From Tissierella simiarum (GTDB lineage Bacteria > Bacillota > Clostridia > Tissierellales > Tissierellaceae): a DNA stretch of 64,000 nt. Position numbers and translations under genes: made by a program. The notes under the pieces are model-generated. The model saw only the letters and a list, made by a program, of their open reading frames with translations, was not told the DNA's origin and did not search any database. Numbering within the stretch: position 1 is the first letter of the stretch; every line of letters begins with the position of its first letter. The stretch covers positions 62,001-126,000 of the forward strand of contig NZ_JAHLPM010000010.1 in assembly GCF_018917865.1 (NCBI RefSeq), written 5' to 3'. This document shows, piece by piece, positions 19,023-28,464 of the stretch.

Positions 19023-19766
19023 CTAATTTTTACTACTTTTCATATCAACTTTTCTAATAATCAGCCATCCTAAGACATAAGTCATTAAGGAAATAATTAA
19101 AGCCTTCATAGCATAGGAAGGAAAATTATTAGATAGAAGTAGGGTTTTTCCACCTTCCCAAATTATATTCTTTAAGCCTGCAATATTGAGTATTATAGTT
19201 GCTAATATACCAAAAGCTATCCAAAATTTATAACCGAACTTATAAACTAAAGTTCCTAGTAAATTAAAAACTCCACAACAAGTTAAAAAAGCTAGAAACA
19301 ACGATAATATTATAAATAATATATTATCATTTACTATATGAAAATAGTTAAAGTCTAATAATGGCTCACGTCCTATAGAAGTTATTATAAGTCTATCAGC
19401 TTTTAATAGTACAGCTTCTATTACAGCCATAGCCATAGAAAAAATTACATTGCTAAATATTACAGACTTATAAAAATTTCTTCTTGTACTACTAAAACCA
19501 ATAGCTAAGGGAAAAGACTCCTGATACATCTCTATGCAATAAGCTATAATAAATATTAGTATGGGAATTAAATTTGCACCTGCTACACTTACGCCATTAG
19601 ATCCCTTGCTCATCATACCAATACGCATATCCACATATCTTCTTCCAAAAGAACTGTTTAAAATGTATCCCCCAATGTTAACACATATTATAACAGCCCA
19701 AAAACTTAAAAAATCTTTTTTAAAATCATAATTTTGGTACTTCATTAATCGCTTAACAGCATCCAT
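19023..19766 (-). CDS. ABC-2 type membrane subunit of a GntR-controlled exporter
   Basis: A 247-residue protein with six hydrophobic segments and no clear catalytic motif. Its start overlaps the ATPase gene end by 14 bases, so it is the likely membrane partner. The set GntR (YtrA type), ATPase and permease is common in Firmicutes and is linked to cell-envelope stress or antibiotic response. The substrate cannot be read. Confidence 0.75.
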   Translation of the reverse strand: MDAVKRLMKYQNYDFKKDFLSFWAVIICVNIGGYILNSSFGRRYVDMRIGMMSKGSNGVSVAGANLIPILIFIIAYCIEMYQESFPLAIGFSSTRRNFYKSVIFSNVIFSMAMAVIEAVLLKADRLIITSIGREPLLDFNYFHIVNDNILFIILSLFLAFLTCCGVFNLLGTLVYKFGYKFWIAFGILATIILNIAGLKNIIWEGGKTLLLSNNFPSYAMKALIISLMTYVLGWLIIRKVDMKSSKN

Positions 19767-20655
19767 TTACTTTCCCCTCCTTAATATCTACATTTTCCGT
19801 AAGATAGATAAATAATTTTTGAAGGGGCATAGAGCTAACCTCTACATTGTTATCCTTTAACATTTTAACTTCTTCTCTAGTTAAAGAATCAAATATACCT
19901 AAAATCGTTGTAGCACCAAATCCTTCTTTATGAATAACTTTCTTTCCTTCTATAACCTTCTTCATATTATCTTCTCTTCCATTTAAGAAATATGCTTTTT
20001 CCATTAGAGAATGAACATCTTCTTTTAACATTAGCTTTCCTTCCGTCAATAGAATAATCTCTTCAAACAAGTTGCTTACTTCATCTATTAAATGAGTAGA
20101 AAGTATAATAGTTCTAGGGTTTTTCTCATAATCTTCTAACAAAATATTATAAAACTTATATCTTGCTGCTGCATCTAATCCTAAAGAGGGTTCATCAAAT
20201 ATGGTCAATTTTGCCCTTGAAGCAAGACCAATAATAGCTCCTACAATAGATTTATTTCCTCTAGATAAATTCTCATATTTTTTATTTACATCTAAATTAA
20301 ACTCTTTAATTAGGTAGTCTTTATATTCTTCGTCCCAATTTTTATAAAGAATACTAGCTATTTTAAATATCTTTTTAATTTTATAACCCTCTACAGGCAG
20401 ATCTTTTTCTTTTATAAAACATATATTTTCCATAGCTTTAGAGTTTTCAAATATCTCCTCATCAAATAGCTTAATTTCTCCGCTATCTCTTGTAACTTGA
20501 TTACATATTAAATTTAATAAAGTGGTTTTCCCTACTCCATTTCTCCCTAAAAGACCGTATATTTTATTTTCTTCTAAAATAAAACTAATGTCTTTTAGAA
20601 CATTTGTTTTTCCAAAAGTTTTATTTAGGTTCTTACATTCTAAAATATTAATCAT
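19753..20655 (-). CDS. ABC transporter ATP-binding protein
   Basis: A 300-residue ATPase. Walker A is GRNGVGKT, Walker B is LTIFDEP and the switch His is in STH. The signature loop is a divergent LSRGNKS instead of LSGGQ, as often seen in the YtrB-like subgroup. The start at 20655 (MINILECKNL) is chosen because a run of G before ATAATATG gives the ribosome site. A nine-codon longer frame lacks one. The start overlaps the GntR gene end by 8 bases. Confidence 0.9.
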   Translation of the reverse strand: MINILECKNLNKTFGKTNVLKDISFILEENKIYGLLGRNGVGKTTLLNLICNQVTRDSGEIKLFDEEIFENSKAMENICFIKEKDLPVEGYKIKKIFKIASILYKNWDEEYKDYLIKEFNLDVNKKYENLSRGNKSIVGAIIGLASRAKLTIFDEPSLGLDAAARYKFYNILLEDYEKNPRTIILSTHLIDEVSNLFEEIILLTEGKLMLKEDVHSLMEKAYFLNGREDNMKKVIEGKKVIHKEGFGATTILGIFDSLTREEVKMLKDNNVEVSSMPLQKLFIYLTENVDIKEGKVNGCC

Positions 20656-21025
20656 TATTATCCCCCCCTTTATGCTCTTCAATAAACTTTATTATTTTCT
20701 CAGTAGGTATTTCTAATCTTTCTACTTCCTTAATTATTTCTGGTAATATCTCCTTAAAGAAAGATTCTTGTCTTTTTTCTAGTATGTTTTTTCTAGCTCC
20801 TTCAGATACAAACATTCCCAACCCCCTCTTTTTAAAAAGAATACCGTCTTCTACCAATAAATTTAATCCTTTGCCTGCTGTAGCTGGATTTATTTGATAG
20901 ACCTTAGCAAATTGATTGGTCGAAGGAGCTTGATCTCCTTCTTTCAAATTTCCTAAAAGTATTTCATTTTCTATAACTTCTGCAATTTGTATATAAATAG
21001 ACTTATCAGAGTTTAAATCTAGCAT
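20648..21025 (-). CDS. GntR-family regulator, YtrA subfamily
   Basis: A 125-residue repressor. The winged HTH is at residues 10-75 (DKSIYIQIAEVIENEILLG, then APSTNQFAKVYQINPATAGKGLNLL). A short helical C-terminal dimer arm replaces the large effector domain, which is typical of YtrA. First gene of the ABC operon; GGAGGTG precedes the ATG. It probably represses its own operon. Confidence 0.9.
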   Translation of the reverse strand: MLDLNSDKSIYIQIAEVIENEILLGNLKEGDQAPSTNQFAKVYQINPATAGKGLNLLVEDGILFKKRGLGMFVSEGARKNILEKRQESFFKEILPEIIKEVERLEIPTEKIIKFIEEHKGGDNND

Positions 21026-21245
21026 AATTTCACCTCCAAAACAAATACTTCTCGGTTAATTGGTTCATTACTTATATAATTAACTATATACTTAATTAAT
21101 GTTTCTGTAAAGGAATTTTTAAAATTTTATTTAAGCACAAAATATGTAACTTATATGTAACCATTTATTAACTCCTTTGTAACTTCTTACAGGAATAATA
21201 GGTGTATTATATATATTAAAGAAGGTTTGTTAAGGGGGACTCTGT

Positions 21246-21989
21246 ATGAGGGGAGGCAAAAGATTTAAAAATCTGTTTATTCTAATTACCATTTTTTTAT
21301 TAACTTTCAGCTCTATAACCTGTACTGCCCAACCTAAGTCTTTTTCAAATGCTCCAAAAGAAATAAAGACTCCAGATACTATTATAAAATCCTACTTCGA
21401 CACTTTATATTATGCAAGTAATCTAAATGAAGAAGAAATGGGATACGCTGGTGGTACTGTTGGAATGTCCTTAGATCCTTATGATGATGCATATAAATAT
21501 TGGAGTGAAGAATGGAGAAATAAAAATTCCTATGAAGATTTTATAAATTCTTGGAAAGGTACTGCAAATGTAGAATTGATCAAATCATTTTCTGTTTCTG
21601 AGAAGAATGGTAGCTACAAATTCTTTGTTGAAATAAAGACTGTAGAATCTGTACAAGAAAAGAAAGGCTTTGGAATATTCTACTATTGTGGATACCTAAC
21701 AGTAGAAAATACAAAAGAAGGATATAAAATAACAAAAGGAAATCTTGAATTAGAAAATATGGCTTGGGCATATGGAGGTCATCAATCTTGGAAAGCTGAT
21801 CCAGAGTATGTTGCTCAAATGGTTTTAGATAAAAATATAAATGACAAAATAGAAAAAACAGAAATAGAAGAAAAGGACAACGGGATTTCAATAGTTAAAT
21901 TTATGGATAAAAAAAGTAAAATTATAGCTCAGGTAGGAATAACACAACGTATGGATAGTTTATGTGAAGTATTATGGAAAAAGATTTAA
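21246..21989 (+). CDS. Putative lipoprotein of unknown function
   Basis: A 247-residue secreted protein. Basic N-terminus, hydrophobic core to residue 24, then lipobox SITC, so Cys26 should be lipidated. The mature part (about 220 residues) has many aromatic residues and no motif I recognise. AGGGGG precedes the ATG, and a bidirectional terminator overlaps its end. It stands alone between two minus-strand operons. Confidence 0.65.
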   Translation: MRGGKRFKNLFILITIFLLTFSSITCTAQPKSFSNAPKEIKTPDTIIKSYFDTLYYASNLNEEEMGYAGGTVGMSLDPYDDAYKYWSEEWRNKNSYEDFINSWKGTANVELIKSFSVSEKNGSYKFFVEIKTVESVQEKKGFGIFYYCGYLTVENTKEGYKITKGNLELENMAWAYGGHQSWKADPEYVAQMVLDKNINDKIEKTEIEEKDNGISIVKFMDKKSKIIAQVGITQRMDSLCEVLWKKI

Positions 21990-22025
21990 AATGAAAGTGT
22001 CCTCTTTAGGTAGGACACTTTCATT
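21990..22025. terminator. Bidirectional intrinsic terminator
   Basis: A 14-bp stem (AATGAAAGTGTCCT with AGGACACTTTCATT) and an 8-base loop between the lipoprotein gene and the converging YdcZ gene. The right arm includes the stop region of the latter. Confidence 0.82.
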
Positions 22026-22479
22026 CTTCTGATATTATATTTTCATCGATTAACCGTTTTTTATCTAAGTTGGTATTGTATAGCATTCCAAGTATAATTA
22101 ATACTCCTCCTATTACTTTACCTTTTGAAACATGACTAATCCTGAAATAGTCTATAACTATTCCCATAAAAATTTGTCCTATAAAAATTAACAAAGTAGA
22201 GTATATAGTTGGTATCTTAGGAATTATAACGTTTGAAGCAGCTACAACTAAAACTCCAATAGTTCCTCCTAAGTATGCATAAAAAGGTATATTGGCTAAA
22301 TTATTAATATACGAATAATCTTGTATAAATAATACTATAAGAAAAATAATGAATGATCCTACTACATAATTTATAAATGTTCCCTGAAATACTCCTACCT
22401 TTTTTGCTAGATTAGCATTTACAACCATTGATAATATGGTAAGAAATCCTCCCAAAATAGCTAATATTATATATAACAT
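22021..22479 (-). CDS. YdcZ/DUF606 family half-size DMT transporter (second of pair)
   Basis: A 152-residue membrane protein with five hydrophobic segments of the DUF606/YdcZ type (half of a ten-TM DMT carrier). It follows a paralogue of the same size by 12 bases. Such paired halves probably form a heterodimer. Substrate unknown. GGGGG precedes the ATG. Confidence 0.8.
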   Translation of the reverse strand: MLYIILAILGGFLTILSMVVNANLAKKVGVFQGTFINYVVGSFIIFLIVLFIQDYSYINNLANIPFYAYLGGTIGVLVVAASNVIIPKIPTIYSTLLIFIGQIFMGIVIDYFRISHVSKGKVIGGVLIILGMLYNTNLDKKRLIDENIISEE

Positions 22480-22491
22480 AAAATTCCCCCT

Positions 22492-22914
22492 TTAATATAT
22501 TGTCATTACAATAATCCCTGCTAATATTATTGTAAATCCTATAAGTTTCTTTTTTTCAAACTTATAAACGTCCATTCCGATTATCCCAAAATGATCAATA
22601 ACGCAAGATAACATCAATTGACCAAAAACTCCTAGAGATGATGTTAATGCTACTCCTAAGGAAGAAAAACAAATATTATTAACCAATACTAGTAAAACCC
22701 CTATGGCACCTCCACTGTATAAGTAAAAAGGAACTTGTCTGTTAAGTACAATCTTTTGTCTTTTGGATATTAAAATAATAGTTACTGTAATAAGACCGCA
22801 TAAATGAATTAATAGCACAGATAAATAATTTCCAAGATACCCATCTAATACTCCATTAAATGTTAACATTATAGAAATCAGAATCCCTATAAATACCGCA
22901 TAAACTCTATACAT
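22492..22914 (-). CDS. YdcZ/DUF606 family half-size DMT transporter (first of pair)
   Basis: A 140-residue, five-TM protein similar in plan to the downstream gene (shared motif YSGGAIGVLLVLVNN here against YLGGTIGVLVVAASN there). GGAGGGG precedes the ATG. It is divergent from a Crp/Fnr-type regulator gene 137 bases away, which may control it. Confidence 0.8.
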   Translation of the reverse strand: MYRVYAVFIGILISIMLTFNGVLDGYLGNYLSVLLIHLCGLITVTIILISKRQKIVLNRQVPFYLYSGGAIGVLLVLVNNICFSSLGVALTSSLGVFGQLMLSCVIDHFGIIGMDVYKFEKKKLIGFTIILAGIIVMTIY

Positions 22915-23051
22915 CTAACCCCTCCATTCCTATTCTTACTCTACTTTATCATAAAAAATTTTTCTTATGTATGCCATATGTCATATAGAAAAAATTTTTA
23001 ATATAAATTTATAAATAAGAACTATAATATAGTTATGGAGGGGAAATTAAT

Positions 23052-23747
23052 ATGAGAAAGATTAACGATCATCAGAAATTAAAATATTATATAGAAAAAT
23101 ATGATATTGATAGTATTTTTGAATCTAATATGAAAGACTATATGGAATTACACCTTTTCAGTAAAGATGAGTATATATGTAAGTCTAATGAAAAGATAAC
23201 TTATTTTTATTTCTTAGTTGAGGGAAGAGCTAAAGCCTATACACTCTTATCTAATGGTAAATCTCTTCTACTACGATTTTATAATCCTCTACAAGTAATT
23301 GGAGATGTTGAGTTTCTTGAATCGAATACTGCTGCTGACTGTAATATGGCAGCTGTAAAGGAATGTCTATGCATTGGGATTTCTTTAGATAATATAAGAA
23401 AATACGCTTTAGATGATCCTACATTTTTAAAATATATATGCAAAAGTCTAGGGAAAAAACTTTCTAATCACTCTACATCTAGTTCCATTAACCTTTTATA
23501 TCCCTTAGAAAATAGATTAGCTAGTTACATTCTAGCTATTACTCCAGAACAAGATGGTTGTCCTTTAGATGGGATAATAACAGATAATCTAATAGAAATT
23601 GCTGAATTGTTAGGTACAAGCTATAGACATTTAATTAGAGTTTTAAATAAATTTTATGAAAATAAATTAATAAAAAAAGATAATAATTTGTTAATAATTT
23701 TAGACAGAAAATCTCTCCAAGAGCTGGCTGGAGATCTATATGAATAG
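23052..23747 (+). CDS. Crp/Fnr-family transcriptional regulator (YeiL-like)
   Basis: A 231-residue regulator. A cyclic-nucleotide-binding-type beta roll spans about 20-140 (FLVEGRAKAYTLLSNGKSLLLRFYNPLQVIGDVEFLE). A C-terminal HTH lies near 185-210 (LIEIAELLGTSYRHLIRVLNKFYE). It lacks an N-terminal Fnr cysteine cluster. YeiL-type members respond to stationary-phase cues. The divergent YdcZ pair is the likely target. Confidence 0.88.
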   Translation: MRKINDHQKLKYYIEKYDIDSIFESNMKDYMELHLFSKDEYICKSNEKITYFYFLVEGRAKAYTLLSNGKSLLLRFYNPLQVIGDVEFLESNTAADCNMAAVKECLCIGISLDNIRKYALDDPTFLKYICKSLGKKLSNHSTSSSINLLYPLENRLASYILAITPEQDGCPLDGIITDNLIEIAELLGTSYRHLIRVLNKFYENKLIKKDNNLLIILDRKSLQELAGDLYE

Positions 23748-23761
23748 AAATTGTTTAATTT

Positions 23762-23812
23762 AAAAATGCTCATTTCTAGATTTGTTTTAATTTTTATAGA
23801 AAAGAGCATTTT
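23762..23812 (+). terminator. Intrinsic terminator of the Crp/Fnr gene
   Basis: AAAAATGCTC...GAGCATTTTT stem with a U-rich tail 15 bases past the stop. The stretch 23820-23950 that follows shows no gene. Confidence 0.75.
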
Positions 23813-23953
23813 TTATTTTTTTATAAAATTCTTGTAATCCCTTGTTAGATTATGCCTATGAAGAATTCTGAAAATATCAAAATTACTAAAAGCTAAAAAA
23901 AGCAAACTTTAAACTTTTTGATTGAAATTTTACTTTTAATTATTAGTATTTTT

Positions 23954-23975
23954 TATACTTAATTGGGTAAGTATA
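23954..23975. promoter_or_regulatory. Palindromic operator-like site before the selenoprotein gene
   Basis: Perfect 8-bp arms TATACTTA (23954-23961) and TAAGTATA (23968-23975) around a 6-base centre. It ends 6 bases before a consensus TATAAT (23982-23987), so a bound dimer would cover the -35 region. An unidentified repressor site is inferred. Confidence 0.55.
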
Positions 23976-24002
23976 GATTATTATAATAGAAGGAGTGGTT
24001 TT

Positions 24003-24245
24003 ATGAAAAAAATAATTAGTATTGAGTATTGTACTTCTTGAGGATATTTAGGAAAAGCAGTTGCTTTAGCAAATAGTTTATTAGATGAACATAAGAATTC
24101 TTTAGAAATGGTTAATATAATTCCATCTTCTGGAGGAGTTTTTGAAGTGACCTATGATCAGGAATTAATATTTTCTAAGAAAAAATTAGATCGTTTTCCA
24201 AATGATAATGAAGTTGAAGAAATCATCCGAACAAAATTAGCTTAA
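24003..24245 (+). CDS. SelW-like (Rdx family) selenoprotein, UGA decoded as Sec
   Basis: An 80-residue thioredoxin-fold redox protein read through an in-frame TGA at 24039-24041 (residue 13). The sequence IEYCTS-Sec-GYLGKAVALA gives the Rdx motif C-x-x-U. After the TGA the frame stays open for 67 codons with family features: the SSGGVFEV strand and the DELIFSKK-type DRFPNDNEVEEII end. AGGAGTGG precedes the ATG, and a 14-bp terminator follows the TAA. Rdx selenoproteins act as thiol/selenol reductants. Stopping at TGA would leave a meaningless 12-mer. selA/B/C/D are not in this window. Confidence 0.88.
24045..24075 (+). promoter_or_regulatory. Candidate bacterial SECIS hairpin
   Basis: Three bases after the UGA a hairpin can form: 5-bp lower stem TATTT/AAATA, a 4x3 internal loop, 5-bp upper stem AAAGC/GCTTT and an AGUU loop with G second. 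Position in the coding region just after UGA and a G in the apical loop match bacterial SECIS elements read by SelB. The fold was done by eye. Confidence 0.55.
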
Positions 24246-24246
24246 T

Positions 24247-24283
24247 CTTAAAAGCTGCTGAATAATTTACAGCAGCTTTTAAG
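24247..24283 (+). terminator. Intrinsic terminator of the selenoprotein gene
   Basis: A 14-bp perfect stem (CTTAAAAGCTGCTG / CAGCAGCTTTTAAG) starting one base after the TAA. It shows that the transcript is a single short gene. Confidence 0.82.
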
Positions 24284-24394
24284 ATTTCTATCTCGTTAGC
24301 TTTTAGCCTTGAAGTTATAAGAATATATAATAGTTTCAGATATATTTCATTTTCTCTATATTTTTACTTTGTCACATCTATTCTCTTAAATATT

Positions 24395-25985
24395 TTATAA
24401 ATTAAGTGTAGCTCTATTCTTTCCTTTTTTCTTGGATTCATAAAGAGCCATGTCTGCTCGTTTAATTGCAGCCTCAAAATTTTTATCCTCTTTATTAAAG
24501 CAAGAGGCACCTATTGAAATGGTAATATGATATTTATCACCTTGAACTTCATGCTCAAATTTTTCTACATTTTTTAATATCTTATTTACAAAGGAGTGCA
24601 TATTTTCAGCCTTTAATCCTTCACAAATAAGTAGGAATTCTTCCCCTCCCCATCTATAGGTAAAGTCAGTATTTCTAATGCATTTATTTATCATTTCAAC
24701 CATATTTTTTAGAACTAAATCTCCTACATCATGACCGTAATCATCATTTACTTTTTTAAAATCATCTATATCAAACATAATAATAGCATAACTTTTATTA
24801 TGTTTTTTAAATGAATTAAATATTTCTTCTAATTTTTTTATGGCAGCACGCCTATTGAACGCCTTTGTTAATACATCTATATTCAATTCTTCTTTTAATT
24901 CTCTATTAGAACTGCTGTAATACCAATGTTCTAAAAATAAAATTATTAAAACACCCACGACAATTAGTGTAAATGATACCATACTAACTAACAAAATCAT
25001 CCTAGAAATAGCTTTATCTCCGTCTTTAGATAGTTCATCTATATATGGCTCAATATCATCAAAATAAATACCCATTGCAATAACCCAATTGTACTTTTCA
25101 TATAGTTTTGCATATGTTAACTTTTCAGAAATCTCTTCACTGCTTTTTTTCTTAAAAAAATAATTAAAATATATTTCTCCATTTTCATTGATTCCATTAA
25201 GTTCTGCTAAATAAGGATAATTGCCTTTAATATCTTGCATTTTTGTAGATAGATATATTCCTTCTGTATCTTCTAGATTTGGATGTATAAGTCGAATAGC
25301 ATAATTATCTCCACCATTATAATCTAATATCTCATTAACCCAGATATAAGCATCATTTGAAAAATCTTCACCATATATTCTTTTTCTTAGATCTTCTTTG
25401 GTAATATATTGAATATAATCCTCCATTACTCCATAAAAAAGATAATAACCTCCAAAGATATTTTCTTTAAATATAAAGGCTCCATCTTTTAAATCTTTAA
25501 TATATTCATCATAATTCATTGTTTTATCTACATAAGTTGATTTATTTTCATATAAGACTTTATTTGTACCCTGATTTAATATAAATACAGTAAAGACTTC
25601 CTTTGTTCCGTCTAGTTCAAAATAATCAATTGCTTTTTCTACAAAATTGTTTTGATTTGATTTATAATATTCTGTTAAAACTTTAGAAGCTCTCTAAACG
25701 ATTTGTGCATAATGTTTTTGTTTCAGTTTGAGTTTGCTCAATACCATTTATAATATTATTAATAGAATCTTTGAGAAAAGATTTTTTTATATCTATAATT
25801 CGATCTTTAGTATATTGAGCATATAATACCTCTACATCTCTTAGAGTAGATATATAAAAATAATTCATCGCGACTAATAAAAAAGCTAAAGAACAAACAA
25901 GTAAAATAATATATAATTTTCTTATCCTCTCTAGGCTATCAATCTTATCTCTTATTCTAAAAAATTTTTTTATCAATGAATTCAT
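24395..25985 (-). pseudogene. Cache-GGDEF diguanylate cyclase, broken by a one-base frameshift
   Basis: From ATG 25985 a first frame gives 100 residues (TM helix near 24-44, start of a Cache-type sensor) and stops at 25683. One base out of phase, the frame continues without stop to 24395 with the rest of the sensor, a second TM helix and a full GGDEF domain. The active site is GGEEF, with an RNTD inhibitory site five residues before it. Total length is 3n+1 (1591 bases), so a single extra base near 25683-25690 explains it. The intact protein would have about 529 residues and make c-di-GMP. The 374-residue downstream part from 25519 might still be expressed. Sequencing error or programmed shift remain possible. 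Confidence 0.8.
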
Positions 25986-26155
25986 CCTTCCAATTCAGCA
26001 ATTGAATTATCCATCTACTGTTTAATTTTATCATAATTACTATAATGTAACTAAGTAATTATAAATTCTTATCATATATTCTAACATAGATATATACTAA
26101 TAAAATGAGGATGATAATAATTAAAATTTGTTTGTTTAATTATAGTATAATAAAT

Positions 26156-26187
26156 AACCCCCACAACTTTTTTAGTTGTGAGGGTTT
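26156..26187 (-). terminator. Intrinsic terminator after folA
   Basis: A 13-bp stem with one mismatch (AACCCCCACAACT / AGTTGTGAGGGTT) and a TTTTTT loop, touching the folA stop. The gap 25986-26155 upstream of it holds no gene. Confidence 0.7.
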
Positions 26188-26188
26188 A

Positions 26189-26692
26189 TCACTTAATTCT
26201 AATATAATCTACATATTTATAAAATAAATCATCTTGACTATATACTTCAGATTCATTCACTATTTTCCAGTCATCGTCTAAATCTAAATTTGGAATTAAA
26301 GTATCAGCTACTTCAAAGGTTTTAAATACTTTGGTTATATAAGCTTTATGACAGTAAGAAATAAGCTGCTGAGCAATATTGCCTCCTCCTATTACAAAAT
26401 TATTCATTTCATTATCATGATTTAGTTTTTCTAGCAAAGGAAATAGCTCTTCTAGAGAATTAATTACAATAACATCACTTGCACTATATTCTTTATCCCT
26501 AGTTATTACTATATTTATCCTATTAGGCAATGCCCTTTTATCTGGTAAAGATTCAAAGGTCTTTCTACCCATTATAATTATGTTACCTTCTGTAAGCCTT
26601 CTAAATCTTTTTAAGTCTTCAGATATTTTAAATAACATATCTCCATCATATCCAATATTCCAATTATTATCTACTGCAAAAATTAAAATCAT
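26189..26692 (-). CDS. folA: Dihydrofolate reductase
   Basis: A 167-residue enzyme reducing dihydrofolate with NADPH. The N-terminus MILIFAVDNNWNIGYDGDMLFKISEDLKRF carries the substrate pocket, with Asp at the active-site position before LKRF. The NADPH motif IIMGRKTFESLP follows, and later FVIGGGNIAQQL. Length is standard. AGGAGG precedes the ATG. It lies 12 bases after the RtcB-like gene and is probably co-transcribed with it. No thyA is nearby. Confidence 0.95.
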   Translation of the reverse strand: MILIFAVDNNWNIGYDGDMLFKISEDLKRFRRLTEGNIIIMGRKTFESLPDKRALPNRINIVITRDKEYSASDVIVINSLEELFPLLEKLNHDNEMNNFVIGGGNIAQQLISYCHKAYITKVFKTFEVADTLIPNLDLDDDWKIVNESEVYSQDDLFYKYVDYIRIK

Positions 26693-26704
26693 ATTTCCTC
26701 CTAG

Positions 26705-27925
26705 TTAATTTTTAGCTTTAAAATTATAAATTGGCTTTATTACATCAATAATTTCAACTGTTTCACCAATGTTATTAATTATATCCTCCATTGGCTTATA
26801 AGCAAAAGGACTTTCGTCTAGAGTGTATTTATTAATTGAAGTAGAATAAATGCCTTCCATACTCTTTTTAAATTCATCTAAAGTACATACTTCCTTTGCA
26901 GTATTTCGACTCATAAGCCTTCCTGCGCCATGAGGAGCAGAGTAATTCCAATCAGGATTTCCCTTTCCAATAGCGACTATGGAACCATCTCTCATATTTA
27001 TAGGTATTAAAACCTTTTCATCTTTATATGCCGAAATTGCACCTTTTCTAATAATATTATCCTTAAAGTTTATATAGTTGTGAATAGTTTGGAAGTTGTT
27101 AAATTCATTTAAATTTCTAGCGAGCAGATTACAAAGTATTATATCTGCCATGACTTCACGATTTAGGCTGGCGTATTCTTGGCAAAGCCTCATATCATGT
27201 AGATATTTCTCTCTATATTCTCCAGTTAGATAACATAGTGCCTTAGGGTACTGAGGTTGAAGTTCTGCATATTCCTTCTTTAATTCTTCTAATACTTTCT
27301 TAATTTCTTTTCTTCTACCTTCTGCCTTATATTTTGTAATTATCTCTTCCCGTTTTATATAATAATCGCCTTTACCACTACATAAATCTACTGCAAGTCT
27401 TTGATAGATATCTGCTACTTGCTTTCCTAGATTTCTACTGCCTGAATGTATTACCAGGTATTTACTACCCCTGCTATCAATATTTAATTCTATGAAGTGA
27501 TTTCCTCCACCAAGAGTACCAATACTTCTTTCAATCCTCTTTGTATCTTTTAGCTCTCTAAAACAATATAAATCCATAAGTTTATCAAATTTATATCTTC
27601 TTTCATTATGGACTGCATAGCCTGAAGGAATCTTTTGATTTATTATTTCATCTAGCTTTGGCAAATCTATATCTATGTTTCCAAGTTCAGCCGTTAGCAT
27701 GCCACATCCTAAGTCTACACCTACAATATTAGGAATTACTTTATCTCCCATATCTGCTGTGAATCCAATTACACATCCCATTCCCTGATGAACATCAGGC
27801 ATTATTCGCACTTTAGAATCCTTTATAAAATCTTGATTTAATAGTTGAATTATTTGTTCTTTAGCTCCATCTTCAATATTATGTGTAAAAACCTTAGCTA
27901 TATTATATTTTCCTATTAGTTCCAC
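26705..27925 (-). CDS. RtcB-family RNA ligase
   Basis: A 406-residue protein with RtcB metal-site motifs: MPDVHQGMGCVIGFTADM, VGVDLGCGM (Cys metal ligand), LGGGNHFIEL, IHSGSRNLGKQV and the guanylation-region APHGAGRLMSR. RtcB joins 2',3'-cyclic phosphate and 5'-OH RNA ends using GTP and Mn2+. This is the shorter (about 400 residues) bacterial subgroup, compared with 480 for E. coli. The start is GTG at 27925 after GAGGTG. RNA repair or tRNA healing is likely; no archease gene is nearby. Confidence 0.9.
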   Translation of the reverse strand: MELIGKYNIAKVFTHNIEDGAKEQIIQLLNQDFIKDSKVRIMPDVHQGMGCVIGFTADMGDKVIPNIVGVDLGCGMLTAELGNIDIDLPKLDEIINQKIPSGYAVHNERRYKFDKLMDLYCFRELKDTKRIERSIGTLGGGNHFIELNIDSRGSKYLVIHSGSRNLGKQVADIYQRLAVDLCSGKGDYYIKREEIITKYKAEGRRKEIKKVLEELKKEYAELQPQYPKALCYLTGEYREKYLHDMRLCQEYASLNREVMADIILCNLLARNLNEFNNFQTIHNYINFKDNIIRKGAISAYKDEKVLIPINMRDGSIVAIGKGNPDWNYSAPHGAGRLMSRNTAKEVCTLDEFKKSMEGIYSTSINKYTLDESPFAYKPMEDIINNIGETVEIIDVIKPIYNFKAKN

Positions 27926-28011
27926 CCATTACACCTCTCTTTATATCTAAAAAATTACTTTTAAATTATATATTATCATTACATTAATAGCATTACAATT
28001 TAATATGTTTA

Positions 28012-28038
28012 ATCCCTCAGGCATAATAGCTGAGGGAT
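28012..28038 (-). terminator. Intrinsic terminator after the DUF896 gene
   Basis: TCCCTCAG (28013-28020) / CTGAGGGA (28030-28037) stem with a nine-base loop, 12 bases past the DUF896 stop on the minus strand. Confidence 0.65.
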
Positions 28039-28050
28039 ATTATTTACTAC

Positions 28051-28281
28051 TTAATTATTATTTTTAATTTGCTTCTGTCCTGATTTTAATTTTTCTGGAG
28101 TAACATCATTACCTTCTTCGTCTACAACCTTTACGTTTAATAAGGTATTTTTCATATTACCCCTAAATATAGAAAGGTATTCTTGACGTAGTTTATTTTG
28201 TTCTTCCTTTTCTTCCTCTGTTAATCCAACGGTTTTGGACTTATGGGCAAGCTCATTTATTCTTTTAATTAAATCCTTCAA
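28051..28281 (-). CDS. DUF896 family small protein (YnzC-like)
   Basis: A 76-residue basic helical protein: LIKRINELAHKSKTVGLTEEEKEEQNKLRQEYL is the DUF896 signature two-helix hairpin. In Bacillus, YnzC-type proteins are small cytosolic proteins of uncertain role, one of them in the SOS yneA operon. The start is TTG at 28281 after GGAGAG. It is monocistronic with its own terminator. Confidence 0.88.
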   Translation of the reverse strand: MKDLIKRINELAHKSKTVGLTEEEKEEQNKLRQEYLSIFRGNMKNTLLNVKVVDEEGNDVTPEKLKSGQKQIKNNN

Positions 28282-28464
28282 GTTGATCTCTCCAATCTTT
28301 TATCAAGTTGCTTATTAAATTCTAACATTTAATCTATAATTATTCAATTTAGTAAAAACTTTTAGTCGTTAAATTATTTCATAATATTGTTAATAATCTT
28401 CATATTTTAAAATAGATATGTTATATAAATTAAATTATATCAAATATAAAAGGAGGTTTTGCAT

